This document shows, one piece after another, positions 29,395 to 35,301 of a stretch of 35,301 nt of DNA. The notes under the pieces were generated by a model. It made no database searches. It saw only the letters and a program-made list of their open reading frames with translations, and had not been told where the DNA came from. The stretch comes from Pseudomonadales bacterium. GTDB taxonomy: Bacteria; Pseudomonadota; Gammaproteobacteria; Pseudomonadales; Azotimanducaceae. The position numbers and the translations under genes are program-made. Position 1 is the stretch's first letter. Each line of letters begins with the position of its first letter. Where the stretch lies: the NCBI GenBank assembly GCA_022825925.1, contig JAJDVW010000127.1, forward strand, positions 1 to 35,301. The letters are read 5' to 3'.

Positions 29395-31872
29395 TCAGCC
29401 CGGCGGCGCCGGGAAGCCGTCCCCGGAACGCCGCGCCAGGATACGGACCAGGCGCCCGAACCGACCGTTCAGCGCCGCGAGCAGCGCGTCCACGGCCCGG
29501 AAGCCGAGGCGGCCTCGGGAGAACAGGACCAGCGAACGGAGCGGCAGGTTGTGCGCCATCTCCTCGAACATGCGGGCGTTGGTTTCGTCCAGGGCCGTCA
29601 CGCCGAGCATGCGCTGGAACTGCCGGGCCACCTGGCGCCTGACCAGGCGCCCAAGCCAGGTCTCCGCGATCTCCGTGACCGTCGAGTTGACGTGATACGG
29701 GCGGGACGGCTCCGGCTGCGGCACGGGGCGGCCCAACATGGCCGCGAACGTCGCGTCGGGGACGTCGAGCGCCCCGGCGTCCAGCCGGGGGGCGCCTCGC
29801 GGACCCTCCGTCGCGGGCGTCTGGCGGGACTGGACTTCCAGGCGCCGGACGAGGCGAATGTCGCGGCTCGAGGCCCCGATGCGCACTTCGACTTCGCCGG
29901 CCTCCACGACCCAGCGGCCGCCGCCGGTGTCGTAGAACGCGAACGCCGAATCTTCGAGCGTCACCGTCACGCTACGGGTTTCCGCGGTCGCGAGGCGCAC
30001 CTTGGCGAAGCCGCGGAGCTCCTGCTCGGGGCGGTACACGGAGGACTCGAGGTGGTGGACGTATAGCTGGACGATCTCGGCGCCGTCGCGGTCGCCCGTG
30101 TTCGCGATGTCGAACGTGACGTCGAGCCGTCCGCCCTGTTCGAAGGCGGGGGCAGAGAAGGCGAGGTCGGTGTACTGGAAGGTCGTGTAGGAGAGGCCGT
30201 GCCCGAACGGGAACAGGACCCGCGCGCCGGCGCTGTCGAAGTGGCGGTAGCCGACGTAAAGCCCTTCGCGGTAGGCCACCTGGCGCCCGTCTCCGGGGAA
30301 CCAGCGGTCGGCGGCCACGTCCGACTGCCGCACGGGAAAGGTCTCGGCCAGCTTGCCGCCGGGATTCGCGATGCCGAACAGCACGTCCGCGACGGCGGCG
30401 CCGCCGGCCTGTCCGCCCAGGTAGCCCTCCACGATGGCGGCCGGCGCGGCGACCCAGGGCATCTCGACCGGAGCGCCGTTGCTGAGCACGACGACGGTGT
30501 TCGGGTTCGCCGCGCACACGGCTTCGATCAGCCGGTCGTGCTGCTCGGGCAGCCGCATGTGCTCGCGGTCGAAGCCTTCGGACTCGTAGATGCCGGGCAG
30601 TCCGGCGAAGACGATGGCGACGGATGCGGCTTCGGCGGCGGCGACCGCCTCCGCGATCAGCGCATCGTCGGGGGCGCTTCGGACCGGGTCGTAGCCGGGG
30701 GCATAGGTGCTCGGTGCGCCGGAGGCCGCGGCGCGGATGGCGTCGAGCGCACAGTCGAGACGCGTCGGCGTCACCTGTGAACTGCCGGCCCCCTGGTAGC
30801 GGGGCGTCCTTGCGAAGGCGCCGATGACGGCCACGTTCGCGTCCGGCGAGAGCGGCAGGAGGTGGTCCGCGTTCCGGAGCAGGACGACGCTCTCGGCCGC
30901 GGCGCGCCGGGCCAGGGCGTGGTGGGCGTCGTGGTCCGGGCCGGACGCTCGCTTACGTACGTCGTCCGCCCCGGCGAGCGCGAGCGCGGCGTTGCGCGTC
31001 GCGGCACGGTCGAGGTCCGCCTCGGCGAGTGTGCCGGCATGCACGGCCCGTACGAGGCGGTGGTCGTTCACGCCGCCGCTCGCCGGCATCTCGAGGTCGA
31101 GGCCGGCGCGAAGCCCGGCGACCCGGTCGTTCGCGGCGCCCCAGTCGGTGACCACGAGTCCCTCGAACCCCCATTCTTCGCGCAGCACCCGGTTCAGGAG
31201 CCACTCGTGCTCGCTGCAGTAGACGCCGTTCAGGCGGTTGTACGCGCACATGACCGTCCAGGGCCGCGCCTGTCTGACCGCGATCTCGAAGCCGCGCAGG
31301 TAGATCTCGCGCAGCGTGCGCTCGTCGACGATCACGTCGACGACGACGCGCGCCGCTTCCTGGTTGTTGGCGGCGAAGTGCTTGAGGCTCGCCCCGACGC
31401 CCTGCGACTGGAGTCCCTCCACCAGGGCCGCGGCCAGTTCACCGGTCAGCAGCGGGTCCTCCGAGAAGTACTCGAAGTTCCGGCCGCACAAGGGATGGCG
31501 CTTGATGTTCATGCCGGGGCCGAGCAGCACGGCGACGTCCTCCGCGACGCACTGCTCGCCGAGCGCCGCGCCGACCTCGCGCAGCAGGTCGCGGTCCCAC
31601 GAACTCGCAAGGGCGGAGGCGGTGGGGAAGCAGGTCGCCGGGACGCTTGCGTCGAGGCCCACGTGATCGCCGCCGGCCGCCTGCTTGCGCAGGCCGTGCG
31701 GACCGTCGGTGAGCATGACCGACGGCACTCCCACGCGTTCGTTCGCCTCGGTGTGCCAGAAACTCCGGCCGGAACAGAGCGCCGCCTTCTCCTCGACGGA
31801 CATCCGTTCGACGAGTTCCGCGGCCCGGGCGTGCCGCGTGGCCGGCCCGGACGGCGGCATGGCTTCGCTCAT
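29395..31872 (-). CDS. Glycoside hydrolase family 3 (beta-glucosidase-like) with C-terminal extension
   Basis: 825 residues, ATG at 31872. GH3 N-domain: MLTDGPHGLRK (53-63), RHPLCGRNFEYFSEDP (125-140), ASLKHFAANNQE (161-172) with KHF, and nucleophile Asp243 in VVTDWGAANDR. The alpha/beta sandwich domain starts near 310 (AAESVVLLRNADHLLPL) and contains the ESEGFDREHMRLP stretch with the likely acid/base Glu. YVGYRHFDSAGARVLFPFGH and GLSYTTFQY lead into the fibronectin-III-like domain (about 575-680). After it come about 145 residues ending in LPLRSLVLFSRGRLGFRAVD, an extension found in some bacterial and fungal GH3 groups. No signal peptide: the enzyme is cytoplasmic and would act on imported glucosides, xylosides or glycosylated natural products. 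It is ten bases behind the aminotransferase gene. Confidence 0.93.
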   Translation of the reverse strand: MSEAMPPSGPATRHARAAELVERMSVEEKAALCSGRSFWHTEANERVGVPSVMLTDGPHGLRKQAAGGDHVGLDASVPATCFPTASALASSWDRDLLREVGAALGEQCVAEDVAVLLGPGMNIKRHPLCGRNFEYFSEDPLLTGELAAALVEGLQSQGVGASLKHFAANNQEAARVVVDVIVDERTLREIYLRGFEIAVRQARPWTVMCAYNRLNGVYCSEHEWLLNRVLREEWGFEGLVVTDWGAANDRVAGLRAGLDLEMPASGGVNDHRLVRAVHAGTLAEADLDRAATRNAALALAGADDVRKRASGPDHDAHHALARRAAAESVVLLRNADHLLPLSPDANVAVIGAFARTPRYQGAGSSQVTPTRLDCALDAIRAAASGAPSTYAPGYDPVRSAPDDALIAEAVAAAEAASVAIVFAGLPGIYESEGFDREHMRLPEQHDRLIEAVCAANPNTVVVLSNGAPVEMPWVAAPAAIVEGYLGGQAGGAAVADVLFGIANPGGKLAETFPVRQSDVAADRWFPGDGRQVAYREGLYVGYRHFDSAGARVLFPFGHGLSYTTFQYTDLAFSAPAFEQGGRLDVTFDIANTGDRDGAEIVQLYVHHLESSVYRPEQELRGFAKVRLATAETRSVTVTLEDSAFAFYDTGGGRWVVEAGEVEVRIGASSRDIRLVRRLEVQSRQTPATEGPRGAPRLDAGALDVPDATFAAMLGRPVPQPEPSRPYHVNSTVTEIAETWLGRLVRRQVARQFQRMLGVTALDETNARMFEEMAHNLPLRSLVLFSRGRLGFRAVDALLAALNGRFGRLVRILARRSGDGFPAPPG

Positions 31873-31882
31873 GGGGACGGCG

Positions 31883-33256
31883 TCAGTACAGGCCGTCGGC
31901 GCGCAGGTCCAGGAAGGACTGCTGGAAGCCCTCGACGATGCGGTCGACGTCGTCCACGCCGTGCGCGCCGGAGAGGAACGCGAGGTGTACGCCCGGGACG
32001 ATGACGTCGTAGCCGAGGAGGTGCAGGTAGAACTCCTTCTCCGCCCACTTGCCGTCCTCCGTGAAGTCGAAGGAGTCGTTGATCGGGGTGTCCTGGAAGC
32101 GCAGGTGCACCATGGAGCCCGCGTTCATGAGTTGCGCGGCGAAGCCCTGCTCGGCGCAGAAGGCGTTCACCTCGGCGGCGAGCCGGTTCCCCTGCTCCTC
32201 CAGGTAGGGGTAGAGGGTGTCCTTCGTGTCGCGCATTTCGCGCATCGCCGCGATACCCGCCGTCATCGACAGGGGATTGCCGCCGAACGTGCCGCCGGAG
32301 AAGACCCAGGGCGCTCCGTCCTTGCCGGAGAAGCAGTTCATGATGTCGCGGCGGCCGGCCACGGCGCCGATGGGCAGCCCCGCGGCGATGGCCTTGCCGT
32401 AGGTGGCGAGGTCCGGGGTTATGCCGTAGTACTCCTGGCAGCCGCCGTAGGCGATGCGGAAGCCCGTCACGACCTCGTCGAAGCAGAGCAGGACGTCGTT
32501 CTCCCGGCAGGCATCCTGGAGGCCGCGGAGAAAATCGCCGGAGTCGAGGCGGGGATTGGAGTTCTGCGACGGCTCGACGATCACCGCCGCCAGCTCGTCG
32601 CGGTGTTCGCGGATCAGCTCGAAAGCGGCGTCGTTGCGGTAGGGCAGGACCATCATTGTCTCGTCGCGCACGACGTCCGGGATGCCCTTGCCCACGCTCA
32701 TCCCGATCGGCTTCGAGCGGGGGCTGTTCGGGTTGACGTGAATCAGCGCGTAGTCGTGGGCGCCGTGATAGGAGCCGGCGAAGGAGGCGATCCTGGGCTT
32801 GCCGGTGAAGGCCCGGGCGGCGCGCATCGCGTACATGGTCGCCTCTGTGCCCGTGTTGCAGAAGACGACCTTGTCCGCGCAGGGCGACGCTTCTTCGACG
32901 AGCTTCCCGAGTTCCGCCTGCTGCGCGTTCGGGATCCCGAAGTGCCACCCCTTCCCGAGCTGGGCTTCGAGGGCGGCGGTCACCGCCGGGGGTCGATGGC
33001 CGAGGACGCACGGGCCGAAGCCCATCGTCATGTCGATGTAGGTGTTGCCGTCGACATCGGTCAGGGTGCCGCCGTCCGCGGACTCGACGTAGATCGGGTG
33101 CGGCATCTTCACCGTCGCCACGATCTCCTGCGACAGCGCGTCGCGCCCCTTCGACCTGACCGCGGCGGACTTCGGCGTGCGCGCGACCAGCTTGCGGCGC
33201 ACCGCCTGGGACCGCTCTCCCTCCAGGATGCGCTGGTTGGCTTCTTCTTCCTGCAT
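31883..33256 (-). CDS. Class III aminotransferase, glutamate-1-semialdehyde aminomutase-like
   Basis: 457 residues, ATG at 33256 (minus strand). PLP fold type I: FCNTGTEATMYAMRAARAFT (132-151) for the cofactor phosphate, SYHGAHDYA, IVEPSQNSNPR (226-236), LLCFDEVVTGFR with Asp260 on the pyridine nitrogen, and LATYGKAIAAGLPIGAVAGR with Lys288 forming the Schiff base. These agree with the GSAM-like branch (HemL homologues), but HemL itself is shorter (about 430) and the 50-residue N-terminal extension points to a catabolic or biosynthetic transaminase or aminomutase. It heads an apparent operon with the GH3 gene (gap ten bases), which suggests amino-sugar or glycoside work; inference only. Confidence 0.9.
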   Translation of the reverse strand: MQEEEANQRILEGERSQAVRRKLVARTPKSAAVRSKGRDALSQEIVATVKMPHPIYVESADGGTLTDVDGNTYIDMTMGFGPCVLGHRPPAVTAALEAQLGKGWHFGIPNAQQAELGKLVEEASPCADKVVFCNTGTEATMYAMRAARAFTGKPRIASFAGSYHGAHDYALIHVNPNSPRSKPIGMSVGKGIPDVVRDETMMVLPYRNDAAFELIREHRDELAAVIVEPSQNSNPRLDSGDFLRGLQDACRENDVLLCFDEVVTGFRIAYGGCQEYYGITPDLATYGKAIAAGLPIGAVAGRRDIMNCFSGKDGAPWVFSGGTFGGNPLSMTAGIAAMREMRDTKDTLYPYLEEQGNRLAAEVNAFCAEQGFAAQLMNAGSMVHLRFQDTPINDSFDFTEDGKWAEKEFYLHLLGYDVIVPGVHLAFLSGAHGVDDVDRIVEGFQQSFLDLRADGLY

Positions 33257-33406
33257 GTCTTGCTTTCCGGTCGAGCGGGGGCGGGTAGTGTATGGGAGAT
33301 TCGGGCGGGCGACACCGCGGGACGCCGGATCCCGGTAGTGGGTCAGTTTGAATTACGCTGACGGCTTGGCGCGCCTTTTTGTACGGACTGCGGGGCCCCG
33401 GCCTGC

Positions 33407-33670
33407 CTAGTCGGCTCCTATGAACCGCAATGCGACATGGGCTACGAGGGTGAGGACGGCGACCCCTCCCGACACTCCGAATGCCTTCCAGACGAAAGAC
33501 CCCGTAGCCATGCCGTCGAGCCGCGTGTTGATCTGCGTACAGAGGGTGGTCAGGGTCTTCAGGTTGTCCTCCATCACCCCCATGCGGCGCTCCAGCTCTC
33601 CGAGGCGGAAGTTGACCAAAGAGCCGCCGTTTCCGTTATCGCCGTTCGTTGGCTGCTTCCGCGGCTGCAT
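33407..33670 (-). CDS. Small coiled-coil protein with C-terminal membrane span (XhlA/holin-like layout)
   Basis: 87 residues, ATG at 33670. Residues 19-53 (VNFRLGELERRMGVMEDNLK and on to INTRLDGM) have the heptad pattern of a coiled coil; 59-83 (SFVWKAFGVSGGVAVLTLVA) is one hydrophobic span. The pattern coiled coil then tail anchor is that of XhlA-type haemolysin accessory and phage holin-like proteins. No other phage gene is in view, so a prophage remnant is only a possibility. The IS element starts 11 bases upstream of the start codon, which should cut off its own promoter; no ribosome-binding site is seen in the remaining bases. Confidence 0.6.
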   Translation of the reverse strand: MQPRKQPTNGDNGNGGSLVNFRLGELERRMGVMEDNLKTLTTLCTQINTRLDGMATGSFVWKAFGVSGGVAVLTLVAHVALRFIGAD

Positions 33671-33680
33671 CGGGGTGACA

Positions 33681-33700
33681 CTAGCAGACTGTCGGACTTG
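33681..33700. repeat. Left terminal inverted repeat of the IS
   Basis: CTAGCAGACTGTCGGACTTG, exact reverse complement of 35282-35301. Confidence 0.95.
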
Positions 33701-33750
33701 TACCGTCGATATTTTATGATTGTCGGCGGCGCACGAAGGAAGGGCACCGG

Positions 33751-35103
33751 ATGCCGAAGTTTGTGAACGCGGACCAGTCGCAACTGTATCTGCTGCCGCC
33801 GGATCTCCGGGAGTGGGTGCCGGAGGACGATCTGTCGCATTTCGTCCTGGAGTCGGTGGATCGTGTGCCGATGAGCGCGTTCAAGGTGAACGAGCGCGGG
33901 ACGGGATCGGCGCAGTACCACCCGCGGACGATGCTGGCGCTGCTGATCTACTGCTACGCGCAAGGGACGTTCGGCTCGCGGCGGATCGAGCGGGCGACGT
34001 ACCGCGACGTTGGTGTGCGGTACGTGGCGGGGAACCGGCATCCGGACCACGACACGATCTGCAAGTTCCGTCGGGAGAACTTCGAGGCGGTGTCGGAGGC
34101 GTTTCTGCGGGTGCTGCTGCTGGCGCGGGAGTTGAAGCTGTTGCGGGTGGGGACGGTGAGCGTGGACGGGACGAAGCTCGACGCCAGCGCGAGCAAGCGC
34201 AACAGCATCCGTCGCGACCGCGCGGAGGCGCTCCGGGAGCAGCTCCGGCTGGAGATCGGCGAGTTGCTGGGGAAGGCGGAGTCGGCGGACGCGTCGGACG
34301 CGGAGGAGGCGGGCGGCCTGCCGGCGGAGTTGCGTCGGCGGGAGAAGCTGAAGGCGAAGCTGGATCGCGCGTGCGCGGAGCTGGACGGGCGGGCGAAGGC
34401 GGTCGCGGCGCGGGAGCGCGAGGAGTACGAGGCGAAGGTTGCGGCGCGGGAGAAGCGGGAGGGCCGGCGCAAGGGTCCGGCGCCGAAGCCGCCGAGCGGG
34501 GAGCCGCGGCCGGAGGAGCAGATCAACCTGACGGACGCGGACAGCGCGCTGATGCGCAAGAACAAGCGGTGCGAGTACCGTCAGGCGTACAACGCGCAGG
34601 CGGCGGTGGACGCGGACGGCAGCCAGCTGGTGCTGGGTTCGCGGGTGAGCGCGTGCGCGAGCGACCGCAACGAGCTGGTGGCGGATGTGGACGCGATGCC
34701 GGCGGAGCTGGGCGCGGCGGAGCGGGTGCTGGCGGACAACGGCTACGCGACGGGCTCGGAGGTCGCGGAGTTGGAGGGCCGGGGCGTGGAGGTGCTGGTG
34801 GCGGTGGGGAGCGAAGATCGCCGCCGCGCGCACGATTTTCGTCCGCCGCCGGAGGACAAGCCGGCGCCGCCGGAGCCGAAGGCGGATTGGATCAGGTCGA
34901 TGCGGAAGAAGCTGGAGGCGGAGCCGGGGCGGGCGCTCTACGGCTTGCGCAAGCAGACGGTGGAGCCGGTGTTCGGGATCGTGAAGGAGGCGATGGGATT
35001 TCGGCGGTTCTCGCTCAGGGGCCTGGAGAAGGTGGAGGGCGAGTGGGCCCTGGTGACGCTGGCTTATAACTGCAAGCGATTGCACAACATGATGATGGCG
35101 TGA
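33751..35103 (+). CDS. IS1182-family transposase
   Basis: 450 residues, ATG at 33751 with GAAGGAAGGG upstream. N-terminal segment VNADQSQLYLLPPDLREWVP, then HPRTMLALLIYCYAQGTFGS and RRIERATYRDVGVRYVAGN, is characteristic of IS1182/IS5-like transposases. DDE residues: Asp139 in VSVDGTKLDASASK, Asp in VLADNGYATGSE (about 329), and Glu in KQTVEPVFGIVKEAMGFRRF (about 406). Residues 150-270 are an arginine/lysine/glutamate-rich helical insertion (coiled coil), as in other members. No frameshift or stop, so the protein is probably active. It cuts and joins DNA at the inverted repeats. Confidence 0.93.
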   Translation: MPKFVNADQSQLYLLPPDLREWVPEDDLSHFVLESVDRVPMSAFKVNERGTGSAQYHPRTMLALLIYCYAQGTFGSRRIERATYRDVGVRYVAGNRHPDHDTICKFRRENFEAVSEAFLRVLLLARELKLLRVGTVSVDGTKLDASASKRNSIRRDRAEALREQLRLEIGELLGKAESADASDAEEAGGLPAELRRREKLKAKLDRACAELDGRAKAVAAREREEYEAKVAAREKREGRRKGPAPKPPSGEPRPEEQINLTDADSALMRKNKRCEYRQAYNAQAAVDADGSQLVLGSRVSACASDRNELVADVDAMPAELGAAERVLADNGYATGSEVAELEGRGVEVLVAVGSEDRRRAHDFRPPPEDKPAPPEPKADWIRSMRKKLEAEPGRALYGLRKQTVEPVFGIVKEAMGFRRFSLRGLEKVEGEWALVTLAYNCKRLHNMMMA

Positions 35104-35281
35104 ATGGGTGATAAGGAGAGGTCTCGGTCCTCCTTTTCGCGCCCCGCGCCCCTCCCGCATCGCGTTCCGGGCGTCCTGCGACGGTCGCCCGCCCGGCGCG
35201 GAGTTCCGGCCGCCGAGAACATCTCCGCAGCCCGCGCCCCGCAGGGCCGACGCAGTCGCCGTGACCGATTCCGAATGCCCC

Positions 35282-35301
35282 CAAGTCCGACAGTCTGCTA
35301 G
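35282..35301. repeat. Right terminal inverted repeat of the IS
   Basis: CAAGTCCGACAGTCTGCTAG, exact reverse complement of 33681-33700; its last base is the last base of the window. Confidence 0.95.

Larger units (their letters stand above)
33681..35301 (+). mobile_element. IS1182-family-like insertion sequence, complete
   Basis: 1621 bases bounded by perfect 20-base inverted repeats (33681-33700 and 35282-35301), with one intact transposase gene (33751-35103). The family call is from the transposase. The element ends exactly at the window end, so the right target flank is not visible and no target duplication can be tested. Both ends start with the palindrome CTAG, which may be a duplicated target and not part of the repeat proper. 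Left flank is TGACA. TATGAT at 33715-33720 is a likely -10 for the transposase. Bases 35104-35281 contain no further gene. Confidence 0.9.

Noticed and set aside
33323..33380. Second IS end or terminator near GTCAG...CTGAC and CGCGCCTTTTT
   Set aside because: The arms are five bases, there is no second copy in the window, and the T-run does not follow a proper stem.
1..35301. tRNA, rRNA, riboswitch classes
   Set aside because: No cloverleaf with conserved TTC-type arm, no rRNA segments and no known riboswitch core was seen by reading; a covariance-model scan would be the decisive test.

Overview
The window looks like one contig from a GC-rich (about two thirds G+C by eye) Gram-negative bacterium, most likely a gammaproteobacterium of marine or host-associated lifestyle. 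The basis is three TonB-dependent outer-membrane receptors, an SrkA/RdoA-type kinase, a periplasmic sulfatase lipoprotein, two phytanoyl-CoA-dioxygenase (PhyH) enzymes and a broad set of small-molecule catabolic enzymes. The taxonomic placement is inference. I see no rRNA, tRNA or CRISPR array. The left end cuts a histidine kinase gene and the right end coincides with the terminal inverted repeat of an insertion sequence, as is common for an assembly break at a repeat.

Layout. 1-2630: tail of a histidine kinase, a leftover sulfatase C-terminus, an intact formylglycine sulfatase, a small chimeric ORF joining a nucleotidyltransferase start to a sulfatase tail, and an RNHCP zinc protein. 2596-11369: three paralogous TonB-dependent receptors with an antisense PhyH dioxygenase between the first two; receptors 1 and 2 share a conserved promoter with a dyad at the predicted start of transcription, and receptor 3 probably reads through from receptor 2. 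11492-16261: a class II Fic protein, a flavodoxin-like protein, an AAA ATPase with a nuclease-like C-terminus behind an AT-rich repeat array, then SrkA and a DUF4202 protein. 16266-19231: enoyl-CoA hydratase-like protein, carboxymuconolactone-decarboxylase-like protein, a TMEM220-like membrane protein and a CitE/HpcH lyase. 19245-23713: YciI-LLM flavin oxidoreductase pair, a six-span membrane protein, a TagD-like nucleotidyltransferase, a D-2-hydroxyacid dehydrogenase and a doubled MmcQ/YjbR protein. 23723-28298: NIPSNAP protein, secreted beta-propeller protein, type B carboxylesterase bracketed by two remnants of PLP enzymes, and a second PhyH dioxygenase. 28320-33256: AbiEii-like nucleotidyltransferase with its overlapping partner, a cytoplasmic GH3 glycosidase and a class III aminotransferase, all on the minus strand. 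33407-35301: a small coiled-coil/transmembrane protein and a complete IS1182-like element with 20-bp perfect inverted repeats.

How it fits together. The receptors would import a scarce ligand; sulfatase, carboxylesterase, GH3, PhyH, LLM, crotonase and CitE-like enzymes would process it or related compounds, but no single pathway can be read from the order. The more unusual content is evidence of gene decay and shuffling (four truncated or fused gene pieces), the shared receptor promoter, and two possible conflict modules (AbiEii-like pair; ATPase-nuclease with its own operator-like repeats).
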